This document shows, one piece after another, positions 1 to 5,421 of a stretch of DNA of 7,984 nt. Origin of the DNA: an uncultured Lachnospiraceae bacterium (GTDB lineage: Bacteria; Bacillota; Clostridia; Lachnospirales; Lachnospiraceae); assembly GCA_910578115.1 (NCBI GenBank), contig CAJTPO010000080.1, forward strand, positions 1-7,984. Reading direction: 5' to 3'. The notes beneath the pieces were generated by a model. That model was not told the origin of the DNA and did no database searches. It was given only the letters and a program-made list of their open reading frames with translations. Numbering within the stretch: position 1 is the first letter of the stretch; each line of letters opens with the position of its first letter. Both the position numbers and the translations under genes were made by a program.

Positions 1-36
1 ATCTAATTTGACTGATATAAGAAGGATCTGGAGCAC

Positions 37-549
37 CTAGGGTGCTGGATAACAATAGGTAAGGGTATAGACTTTCCGGATCATCTGCAAAAGGCTTTCT
101 GCTACACAGGCATACTGGACGGTGTTTACTTTCTCCCCGAATGGTCCTTTGATGTATCGCTCTGTTTTCAATGCGCCTTTATCTAGCGTTCCGTCCTTAT
201 ATCTGACGGTGATGGATTTTCCTTTTACCTGCTTTTCCTTTATCTCCATGGCAAGCCTTTTGTTGTCAAGGACGCTGATATCTGCCCTGCCGGATTCTTT
301 TACATGGACTGCATAGGAAATAGGCATGTTGGAGAAATAGCAGAGCGACTTCGCCAGCAGGTTCTCCATGGTGTCCTTCAGGTATATGTATTTTTCTTTC
401 AGGCAGAATACCCTCTCCGCATCCCCATGGATCAGGTAATGCCCTTCTCTCTTTAGCTGGTCAAAATCCGATGGCAGCTTTCCGTCCCCATCTGTGAATG
501 AATGCAGGAACTCCTGTAAATCCACGTCATTCACCCTAAATTCAGTCAA
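37..549 (-). CDS. conserved hypothetical protein, 170 aa, last gene of the leftward cluster
   Basis: I do not recognise a named domain. The product is soluble, with no signal peptide or membrane segment. It has an alternating charged/hydrophobic pattern and a recognisable core (EGHYLIHGDAERVFCLKEKY at about residues 35-54, then YLKDTMENLLAK), followed by a beta-rich half ending in RYIKGPFGEK. The start is TTG at 549, supported by a perfect AGGAGG (555-560) five nucleotides upstream; there is no ATG that fits better. The gap to the DUF6017 gene upstream is only 40 nt and the strand is the same, so it is probably cotranscribed with the replication/partition genes and belongs to the backbone of the same ICE or plasmid. 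The TAG stop lies in a 6-bp inverted repeat (AGCACC 32-37 / GGTGCT 41-46). The reality of the gene is well supported by its ribosome site and context; its function is unknown. Confidence 0.8.
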   Translation of the reverse strand: MTEFRVNDVDLQEFLHSFTDGDGKLPSDFDQLKREGHYLIHGDAERVFCLKEKYIYLKDTMENLLAKSLCYFSNMPISYAVHVKESGRADISVLDNKRLAMEIKEKQVKGKSITVRYKDGTLDKGALKTERYIKGPFGEKVNTVQYACVAESLLQMIRKVYTLTYCYPAP

Positions 550-589
550 ATTTACCTCCTCGCCTTGTGTTTATTGAAAATAAAAATAC

Positions 590-1462
590 TTATGTACCAG
601 TACCGTATAAATCATGGCTGACTTCCATCCGGTAGTAACTGTCCATGGTCGCCGGGGCATTATACAGTGCTGTCAGTAAGTATGCCTTGATGTTCCCTAC
701 CTTGGTTGTATTCCCGTCAATGCATTCAAAGACGTATTCCAGATGGCTTGAATTAATTTTCAGGAACCGGCTCCTTACAACTTCCCTTGGGAAGTCGTCT
801 CCTGCGATGCGGATATAAGGACGCTGCGACAGGACAACTTCCAGCACCAGCTCTACCGCTTCATCCATCCGCTGTTTTCCGTACCGCTCCACAAGGATGC
901 TGTACTCGATGTTTTCACAGATGATCTCCCGGTAAGCGTCTGCAAGACCGATCTTATCAATCCCATCCTGCTGCGTTATTGTTTCTGGTTCCTCCGGTTT
1001 CTCCGGATAGATTGATTGATAAGTTTTTGATACATCTGTATTTGATTGATTAGTATTTAATTGTGCGGTGTTTTCCTGTTTAGGGTTCCCCTGTACAGAT
1101 TTTTCCTGTATTGGCTTAACCTGTCTTGGATTTTCCCGTTTAGGTGGGTTTTCTTCCGTTTCCTGCTCTACAGGCTTTTCGTGTATCGTGTAGGTAATAT
1201 CCCCAAGACGCCCGTTCTCATAGCGGATGCGCTGTCTGGTGAGATACCCATGATTCTCTAACTCTTTTAATGCGCTGGTGATCGAGTCCACGCCATCCTT
1301 GCAGATACAGGCAAGCCCCTTCGTCGTATAATCCCAATCCTCCGGCAGGGAGAGCATCAGGGATAACAGCCCTTTTGCTTTCAGCGACAATTCCACGTCA
1401 CGTAAGTGGTAATTGCTCATGACGGTAAAATCTTTTGTTTTCTCTACTCTGAATATAGCCAT
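590..1462 (-). CDS. DUF6017 protein with N-terminal helix-turn-helix (replisome-organizer/replication-initiator-like)
   Basis: The 290-aa protein has three parts. Residues 1-95 look like the winged-helix replisome-organizer/DnaD-type N-terminus: a beta start (FRVEKTKDFTVMSNYHLRD), then LSLKAKGLLSLMLSLP, DSITSALKELENHGYL and a wing with RQRIRYENGRLGDITY. Residues 100-165 are a hydrophilic linker containing eight degenerate five-residue repeats. Residues 170-286 match the DUF6017 pattern, including YREIICENIEY, ERYG, RIAGDDFPREVVRSRFLKI, NTTKVGNIKAYLLTALYNAP and SHDLYG. Family members sit in Clostridia ICEs and plasmids and are usually taken to help start or organise replication; that role is inferred here. 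The start is ATG with GGGGG eight nucleotides upstream. It lies 21 nt after the 177-aa gene and 40 nt before the 170-aa gene, so it is part of one leftward operon. Confidence 0.88.
   Translation of the reverse strand: MAIFRVEKTKDFTVMSNYHLRDVELSLKAKGLLSLMLSLPEDWDYTTKGLACICKDGVDSITSALKELENHGYLTRQRIRYENGRLGDITYTIHEKPVEQETEENPPKRENPRQVKPIQEKSVQGNPKQENTAQLNTNQSNTDVSKTYQSIYPEKPEEPETITQQDGIDKIGLADAYREIICENIEYSILVERYGKQRMDEAVELVLEVVLSQRPYIRIAGDDFPREVVRSRFLKINSSHLEYVFECIDGNTTKVGNIKAYLLTALYNAPATMDSYYRMEVSHDLYGTGT
1016..1135 (-). repeat. degenerate 15-bp tandem repeat encoding pentapeptides in the DUF6017 linker
   Basis: Eight in-frame units cover residues 110-149: ENPRQ, VKPIQ, EKSVQ, GNPKQ, ENTAQ, LNTNQ, SNTDV, SKTYQ. 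The pattern is roughly x-(N/K)-(P/S/T)-x-Q. On the plus strand the period shows as ctg/ccg-initiated 15-mers, such as CTGTTTAGGGTTCCC followed by CTGTACAGATTTTTC. The block is a flexible polar spacer between the DNA-binding and DUF6017 parts, and its length may vary between relatives. Confidence 0.75.
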
Positions 1463-1483
1463 ATCTAAAACCCCCTCTCCATA

Positions 1484-2017
1484 CTAACGTGCATATCCTC
1501 TGTCTCTGCTTTGGTCATGATACAGATGTCCGTCCGGTGTGACTTTCGTGTGTTCCTGCATCTTGATTTCCCCGTTTTTCTGCCTGCACTGGAATTTTTC
1601 ATAACCGGCATCCGTCAGGAACAGGCGCACCCGGTCGCCTTTTTCTCCGTCAAAGGACTCTTCCGAAAGCACTTCAAAGACAACCATATGCCGCACTTCC
1701 GGGTCAAAGCGTTCCAGCGCCATGATGTCATGCCCTTTTAACTGTTCCGCACCGGATCTCTGCCTTGCCTCCGCCAGCAGTTCACCCATAGTCCTTCCCT
1801 CTTTGGGCAGGCGGTAGTTTCTGCGGATATCATGTACAACCTCCATGCATTTCCCATCTGTCAGAGGGCGCATCTTTTCCATAAGGCTCTCCGCTGCCCT
1901 GCGCCTGTCCGGGTCTTTGGCATACCGGGAAGCCATCAGCAGCTCATGCATGAGGGCATACCGTTCACTTCCTTCCGTCTGGTAGAGCATCCGTTTTTCC
2001 ATTTCGTTTAATTCCAT
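1484..2017 (-). CDS. conserved ICE/plasmid protein of unknown function, 177 aa
   Basis: I do not recognise a named family with confidence. The protein is soluble, highly charged and mostly helical. It starts MELNEMEKRMLYQTEGSERY, and has ALMHELLMASRYAKDPDRRRAAESL at residues 21-45, the phrase LKGHDIMALERFDPEVRHMVVFEV at 93-116, and a charged C-terminus with LTDAGYEKFQC. I chose the ATG at 2017 because AAAGGA lies six nucleotides upstream; an in-frame start 13 codons earlier has no ribosome site. It sits after a terminator-like hairpin that separates it from the par genes, and 21 nt before the DUF6017 gene, so it pairs with the replication-type gene. No catalytic motif is obvious. Its job may be in element replication or transfer, but that rests on context alone. 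Confidence 0.8.
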   Translation of the reverse strand: MELNEMEKRMLYQTEGSERYALMHELLMASRYAKDPDRRRAAESLMEKMRPLTDGKCMEVVHDIRRNYRLPKEGRTMGELLAEARQRSGAEQLKGHDIMALERFDPEVRHMVVFEVLSEESFDGEKGDRVRLFLTDAGYEKFQCRQKNGEIKMQEHTKVTPDGHLYHDQSRDRGYAR

Positions 2018-2045
2018 ATCTTTTCCTTTCTGCATAATCTGCATG

Positions 2046-2084
2046 AAAAAAGGCACTCATCCAAACAACACAGAATGAAATGCC
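2046..2084 (-). terminator. intrinsic terminator/attenuator between the par genes and the replication-type genes
   Basis: Read on the minus strand, GGCATTT (2084-2078) pairs with GAGTGCC (2058-2052), giving 7 bp with two G-U pairs, followed at once by six T (2051-2046). It lies in the 119-nt gap after the ParR-like gene and overlaps the upstream region of the 177-aa gene. It would reduce readthrough rather than block it if the two blocks share a promoter. Confidence 0.5.
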
Positions 2085-2136
2085 CTCTAACTTTTCCTTT
2101 TTCAATTTTATATAAGTTGATGCCTCTGCATCCTGC

Positions 2137-2571
2137 CTATCCACCCATGAAACTGTCCATGAAGTCAAGGGCGGCATCATTGATGGTTTCCTCGTCCTGC
2201 TTGATTTCTTTCTGCTCCTGCTTCTCCGGCTGTACCGCCATACTCTGCATTCCCGGTGCTATTGGCATATAAGGGTACATCATTGGAAATGGCGACTGCG
2301 AAAAACATTTCTTTATTTCCTCTGCTTCCTTCCTGATGCTCTCCTGCATCTTCGCCAGAAGTTCCTCATTGGTAAGGTGTACTTCTTCCTTCCGGTCATA
2401 ATGCCCGATCATTGCCTCTGCGATAATGCTGCTGTAGTCCTGCTTCTTTCCCTCCGGCGGCTCCTCATACCTTCTTTGTAAAATCTGCCATGCCCTCCGC
2501 TCCTCCGGCACGTCCATGTCAAAGCGGCAGGACACACGCTTGATATTCTTTATCGTCTGTCTCGTCTTCAT
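2137..2571 (-). CDS. ParR-like partition adaptor (small protein directly downstream of parM)
   Basis: The 144-aa product has a basic N-terminus (MKTRQTIKNIKRVSCRFDMD), a segment at about residues 20-58 (EERRAWQILQRRY and SSIIAEAMIGHY) that fits a ribbon-helix-helix fold as in ParR, and a charged helix at 62-90. A Pro/Met-rich stretch (SPFPMMYPYMPIAPGM, 93-108) follows, and the C-terminus is acidic and amphipathic (DEETINDAALDFMDSFMGG). In type II partition, ParR binds the centromere through its N-terminus and the ParM filament tip through its C-terminus; that layout fits. The ATG at 2571 is preferred over the GTG three codons earlier because AGGGGG then has normal spacing. It starts 12 nt after the parM stop, which suggests translational coupling. 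The assignment rests on position and architecture; the sequence itself is divergent. Confidence 0.65.
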   Translation of the reverse strand: MKTRQTIKNIKRVSCRFDMDVPEERRAWQILQRRYEEPPEGKKQDYSSIIAEAMIGHYDRKEEVHLTNEELLAKMQESIRKEAEEIKKCFSQSPFPMMYPYMPIAPGMQSMAVQPEKQEQKEIKQDEETINDAALDFMDSFMGG

Positions 2572-2583
2572 AAGGCACACCCC

Positions 2584-3501
2584 CTATCCGCGCCGGATAT
2601 TGCGTAACCGTCTTTGGTTGGAAAGATATTCATACCCTTTTGCATTGGCATGTATATCCTCAATGAAATGCACCTTGCTGTGATCCAGTTTTGCGAAATG
2701 TTTCATCAGCATTGCACCGCCTCCAAGGAAATGGAGTTTTGCCAGTTCTTCATTATAGCCATACTCCCGTAGCTTCCGCATGATCTTGTCGGTATAGTCT
2801 GTGGCGCATTCCGCTATGGCTTTCAAGTACTTTTCCCCGATATCGGCTGTGCCATCTTTCAGTACTTTTTTGACAATACAATCGTCTACAACAGTATGTA
2901 CTTTGTTTGTAAGTTCGCTCCGCATCTCAATCACACAGCACTCTACACCAAACCGCTCCGTATAGTAGCGGCTGGAATCCGGCTTCCCATCAACAATAAA
3001 GATAACATTCATGGTTCCGTTGCCGATATCCGCCACAATATTAAATCCCTGATAGCTGGGCAGGTCTGCCGCAACAGCCGCAAATCCCTGTGCATAGACT
3101 TCCACATCCTCAATTTTCACATGGTATCTGGTGTCATTGCACCGGAAGGTCACTTCCTTATTCTTTAATAAATATTTCTTAAAACTCTCCGCCTGCTCCC
3201 CAAGCCATTTGATAGGAAGCCCCACCGCCAGAATGACGGAAGCGTAACACAATCCCCTTTCCCTCAGTTCCTTTGCCAGAGCCGCCAGCGTAAGGATATA
3301 ATAATCTTCATCCCACACTTTATCCATCTGGTACTCCTTGTGCGTGGAGCCGATCTCGTAAAATTTCCCTTCGTACTCTACTACCATCCCTGCAAGTTCC
3401 GATACGCTTTCCCTCTGGATAATGCCGGATTCAAAAATGTGGTGGGCGGTCTTGATATTACCGTACCCATGGTCAATCCCGATCCTGTAAACCTGTTCCA
3501 T
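2584..3501 (-). CDS. parM: ParM/StbA-family actin-like plasmid-segregation ATPase
   Basis: The 305-aa protein shows the actin/Hsp70-type nucleotide-binding signatures. Phosphate-1 loop: IGIDHGYGNIKT (7-18). Phosphate-2 loop: NIVADIGNGTMNVIFIVDG (154-172). Adenosine motif: HFLGGGAML (257-265). The length is close to other ParM proteins. Members polymerise into dynamic filaments that push sister plasmids apart through ParR bound to a centromere. The start is the ATG at 3501, with AAAGGAG six nucleotides upstream. An open frame continues 20 codons further upstream but runs into the leader hairpin and has no ribosome site. The next gene (ParR-like) starts 12 nt after the stop. A promoter candidate lies about 300 nt upstream, giving an unusually long structured leader. 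It stabilises whatever plasmid or excised ICE this DNA belongs to. The family call is secure; the gene name follows the family. Confidence 0.9.
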   Translation of the reverse strand: MEQVYRIGIDHGYGNIKTAHHIFESGIIQRESVSELAGMVVEYEGKFYEIGSTHKEYQMDKVWDEDYYILTLAALAKELRERGLCYASVILAVGLPIKWLGEQAESFKKYLLKNKEVTFRCNDTRYHVKIEDVEVYAQGFAAVAADLPSYQGFNIVADIGNGTMNVIFIVDGKPDSSRYYTERFGVECCVIEMRSELTNKVHTVVDDCIVKKVLKDGTADIGEKYLKAIAECATDYTDKIMRKLREYGYNEELAKLHFLGGGAMLMKHFAKLDHSKVHFIEDIHANAKGYEYLSNQRRLRNIRRG

Positions 3502-3540
3502 AATCTTCTCCTTTTCCTCTACTGGTTTTGTTGCAAAAAT

Positions 3541-3580
3541 ATAAGGACTACCCAAGCACATACACTTGAATAGTCCTTAT
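3541..3580 (-). promoter_or_regulatory. 40-bp interrupted palindrome/hairpin in the parM leader
   Basis: ATAAGGACTA (3541-3550) and TAGTCCTTAT (3571-3580) are perfect 10-bp inverted repeats. Inside them CAAG (3553-3556) and CTTG (3565-3568) pair again, so the whole block forms a 10+4 bp stem with a two-by-two internal mismatch and an 8-nt loop. On the minus strand it is followed by ATTTTTG, so it could act as an attenuator. As DNA it could equally be an operator or a centromere half-site for the ParR-like protein. It ends 39 nt before the parM start. Confidence 0.65.
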
Positions 3581-3737
3581 CACGCAATAAAATACTGCGT
3601 CTAACTCAAAATTATTCTGTTTCACCTCGCATTTCTTAAAAGCCACAAGATGACCGCATCATGGATGGGCATTTCTGACTTCTTTGATGTAGGTTTATGA
3701 TTTTGTCCAGCGCTGTCCTAAATCTCCACCAATGGGC

Positions 3738-3905
3738 TTAAATAAATAGGACTGAATCAGTGCAAACCCTTGATTTTGTGGGCTTCTCTTGATTTAGTCT
3801 TATTATAGCAGGTTCATGACGTGACACATCCAGCAGTCCTGCCATCTCCTCCTGAGAATATCCTTTCTCTTTGCGGATAGCCTTTAATTTCTCTCCAAAA
3901 GTCAT
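3738..3905 (-). pseudogene. truncated XRE-family (HTH_3) transcriptional regulator, 55 codons
   Basis: The reading frame begins MTFGEKLKAIRKEKGYSQEE and continues MAGLLDVSR, which is the first half of a Cro/CI-type helix-turn-helix (helices 1-3). Full-length relatives continue with a QA-S-KWE recognition segment; here the frame instead runs HEPAIIRLNQEKPTKS and stops at codon 56. The family match therefore ends at about residue 29 (near 3817), inside the domain. The start is secure: GGGAGG (3915-3920) lies nine nucleotides before the ATG, and a promoter is visible upstream. The remaining tail overlaps the extended -10 of the parM operon, so a deletion or recombination joined the 5' part of a regulator to the parM leader. 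A short peptide may still be made but should not bind DNA as the family does. Confidence 0.72.
3802..3810 (-). promoter_or_regulatory. extended -10 promoter element for the leftward parM operon
   Basis: The minus strand reads TGCTATAAT, a perfect TGnTATAAT extended -10. The -35 position has no good match, which is normal for this promoter type. Transcripts would start near 3795 and run about 295 nt before the parM ATG. The element lies inside the out-of-family tail of the truncated XRE reading frame, so the native upstream promoter half may have been replaced when that junction formed. Confidence 0.5.
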
Positions 3906-3939
3906 TTCAAACAACCTCCCTTTCTGTTTTTCTGTTTGG

Positions 3940-3969
3940 ATTATAAAATCAAAGCTGTCTAAATGCCAC
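3940..3969 (-). promoter_or_regulatory. promoter of the truncated XRE gene
   Basis: The minus strand has a perfect -10 TATAAT (3945-3940) and a moderate -35 GTGGCA (3969-3964, 4 of 6) with an 18-bp spacer. It lies 34 nt upstream of the ATG and just before the ribosome site, giving a short leader. Confidence 0.5.
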
Positions 3970-3973
3970 CATC

Positions 3974-4006
3974 TTAGCGTGTCATCCTGTCAATTTAGCG
4001 TATCAT
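3974..4006. repeat. two 12-bp direct repeats (TTAGCGTRTCAT), operator-like
   Basis: TTAGCGTGTCAT (3974-3985) and TTAGCGTATCAT (3995-4006) differ at one base and start 21 bp apart, so they face the same side of the helix two turns apart. They begin 5 bp upstream of the -35 of the XRE promoter. This is the expected place for autoregulatory sites of the original full-length regulator. No third copy was seen in the window. Confidence 0.6.
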
Positions 4007-4093
4007 TCCCTGATTTTACGGTTTATTTCCGTTTTTTGGGGGGCTGGGAACACGGCAGAGAACCATTCCTGCTAAAGTAAAAGCACCCACTGA

Positions 4094-4116
4094 ATTATAT
4101 CATAGAAATTTTCTAT
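4094..4116 (-). promoter_or_regulatory. extended -10 promoter abutting a 15-bp palindrome
   Basis: The minus strand reads TGATATAAT (4102-4094), a TGnTATAAT extended -10. Just upstream of it is the perfect palindrome ATAGAAA-T-TTTCTAT (4102-4116). A dimeric repressor bound there would cover the promoter. The first gene downstream is the truncated XRE frame, about 190 nt away. The rest of 3906-4266 shows nothing else I can support. Confidence 0.35.
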
Positions 4117-4266
4117 TTTTCATCCGATGTCATGAAACGACTATTTTTCGGGCGTGGAAAATAAAATCAAGATAGTATCCACAGGTCCACTTATCATGTC
4201 CACAAAAGGAACTAAAACTATTCTCGGTGAAAAGGTCTTAAAAGCATGAATAGCACTTCAAGGATT

Positions 4267-4434
4267 CTATTTTTTGTTCGCTATATAAATATAGGCGTCC
4301 TCAAGCGTCGCCTCACAGGGACTGCATACGATTTCAGGCGGCAGTTCGCTGATCCATCTTATCTGCAATTCGCTGCCCACATACTGTTTCGACGAAACAT
4401 GATATGTTCTTTCCAGTTCCCGCGCCGTTGTTTC
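4267..4434 (-). pseudogene. C-terminal fragment of an ABC transporter ATP-binding protein
   Basis: Only the last 55 residues before the TAG at 4267 are present: ETTARELERTYHVSSKQYVG, then ELQIRWISELPPEIVC and CEATLEDAYIYIANKK. The pattern (hydrophobic beta strands, PP near residue 36, then a TLEDAYIY end) is typical of the C-terminal extension of ABC-2-type drug or peptide exporter ATPases in Clostridia, which end in TLED-Y-Y. Walker A, signature and Walker B regions are all missing because the transposon's left inverted repeat begins at 4435. The frame happens to stay open about 20 codons into the transposon (to about 4497), but that part lacks family similarity. The fragment cannot be functional. 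The ABC assignment rests on a short tail and is moderately sure. Confidence 0.55.
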
Positions 4435-4447
4435 ATTGTAACGCGGC
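4435..4447 (+). repeat. left terminal inverted repeat
   Basis: ATTGTAACGCGGC matches perfectly, inverted, the copy at 7894-7906. Beyond this the two ends diverge at once, apart from weak likeness around a TAC/GTA motif about 20 bp inside each end. Confidence 0.68.
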
Positions 4448-4516
4448 GAAATAAAGTACCCATCTACTGCAGCTTTCCTGCAGATTAAATTCTTAGACTA
4501 AAAATAACAGCTACAC

Positions 4517-4547
4517 AAGTGTGCCGTTTCTTTCCGCACGCTTTTTT
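4517..4547 (+). terminator. intrinsic terminator inside the transposon left end, facing inward
   Basis: GTGTGC (4519-4524) pairs with GCACGC (4536-4541), one G-U pair, with flanking AA/TT pairs, followed by six T (4542-4547). It reads in the direction of the transposase genes and lies upstream of them, so it would stop host transcripts from entering the element. Many insertion sequences keep transposase expression low in this way. Confidence 0.6.
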
Positions 4548-4593
4548 CGTTATAGAATACAGACATCCGTGCCGATATACTGCCTAGACAACA

Positions 4594-4639
4594 GACAAAA
4601 GAAAAGAGGAAGCCCACCCGCTAAAGTCGGTCTTCCTCT
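4594..4639 (-). terminator. intrinsic terminator facing leftward, upstream of the DUF6431 gene
   Basis: AGAGGAAG (4605-4612) and CTTCCTCT (4632-4639) form a perfect 8-bp stem. Read on the minus strand it is followed by TTTCTTTTGTC, a T-rich tail. Together with the rightward terminator at 4517-4547 it insulates the left end in both directions. Confidence 0.5.
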
Positions 4640-4701
4640 CTCCATGAATAAAGCCCTGCCCTCCTGCCCATGCAGAACCGCAATGCCCTATCCTCAAAAC
4701 T

Positions 4702-5421
4702 ATGATACGTTTAAATGCCCTTGATTGCAAGCTGAAAAATACGATCCTTTCTGTCAGGGACCTGTTCCGGCAGTCCTTGGAACAGTCCCCCCTGTTTCTT
4801 TTAGTCTGCCCTTACTGCGGCGCGAAAGGAACCTGCAATAAAAGGGGCAGCTATGAACGCCGCCTTGTCACCTTCTCCGATGGAAAGCCCCAGGTGGTCC
4901 GTCTGAGAATCCCACGCGTGCAGTGCACCTGCGGAAAGTCCCACGCGCTCCTGCCCGACTTTATCGTTCCCTACCTGTCTTACTCCCTCCCCATGATCCT
5001 GCGCATCCTTTCCGACTTCTTCACAAGACGGCTGACCATCCGTGGCATCTGCGAAAAATACCTTGTCAGCCCGCCCCTCATCTACCGCTTTAAAAAGCGC
5101 TTCCTGCTCCATAAGAAACACTGGCTCGGCATCCTGCGTGACATGGAACTCTCTACCATTTCTTTCATGAAGGAATTACTGACGTCTTCTTACGACCGGT
5201 TCCATGATGCTTTCTTACGCTTGACCACATACAGCTTCCTCCAGTCACACAAAAACCCGGCAACTGCAGCAGACCCCGTTTCGGCCCTGCAGATGCCAGC
5301 TCTTTGTGCCATGACCTGTGAATCGACTCTTCCGCCTGCCTCCTTTATCATAAAGACGACTACTAAAAAAGGAGGCTTTTACCATGGAAGAAATGAAAAA
5401 CACAAAAAAGCTGACGGATGA
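4702..5421 (+). CDS. DUF6431 zinc-ribbon/HTH transposon accessory protein
   Basis: The 239-aa product has an N-terminal zinc-ribbon-like region: C36-x2-C39 (CPYCG), C45, C75-x-C77 (CTCGKSH) and H81. It is followed at about 92-135 by a helical/HTH segment (RILSDFFTRRLTIRGICEKY, then VSPPLIYRFKKRF). This is the arrangement of DUF6431 proteins, which occur just upstream of DDE transposase and AAA genes in Clostridia; their exact role is not established. Binding the transposon ends or choosing the target are plausible roles by analogy with TnsD/TniQ. The ATG at 4702 has no recognisable ribosome site and no clear promoter, so expression should be low. The last 50 or so residues (from about 185) look unstructured, and the final 38 nt overlap the transposase gene and carry its strong ribosome site. 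The real functional end may lie earlier. Confidence 0.78.
   Translation: MIRLNALDCKLKNTILSVRDLFRQSLEQSPLFLLVCPYCGAKGTCNKRGSYERRLVTFSDGKPQVVRLRIPRVQCTCGKSHALLPDFIVPYLSYSLPMILRILSDFFTRRLTIRGICEKYLVSPPLIYRFKKRFLLHKKHWLGILRDMELSTISFMKELLTSSYDRFHDAFLRLTTYSFLQSHKNPATAADPVSALQMPALCAMTCESTLPPASFIIKTTTKKGGFYHGRNEKHKKADG

Noticed and set aside
122..316. Plus-strand frame of 64 codons opposite the 170-aa gene
   Set aside because: Antisense shadow; no ribosome site, and the minus-strand gene has a perfect one.
1016..1135. CRISPR-like array because of regular 15-bp spacing
   Set aside because: The units are in-frame coding repeats without spacers and are too short.
1061..1261. Plus-strand frame rich in F, L, R, W opposite the DUF6017 gene
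   Set aside because: Its composition is the complement of the pentapeptide-repeat region; no ribosome site.
1965..2180. Minus-strand 71-codon frame spanning the gap between the ParR-like and 177-aa genes
   Set aside because: It overlaps both genes in another frame, crosses the terminator-like hairpin and has no ribosome site.
4018..4042. Short terminator (ACGG...CCGT followed by T) at the plus strand
   Set aside because: The stem is only four to five base pairs with weak pairing, and no plus-strand gene ends there.
4246..4488. Plus-strand frame of 80 codons near the transposon left end
   Set aside because: It crosses the inverted-repeat boundary and lies opposite the better-supported ABC ATPase tail.
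4521..4724. Plus-strand 67-codon frame before the DUF6431 gene
   Set aside because: It runs through both terminator hairpins, has no ribosome site and shows low-complexity, non-protein-like sequence.
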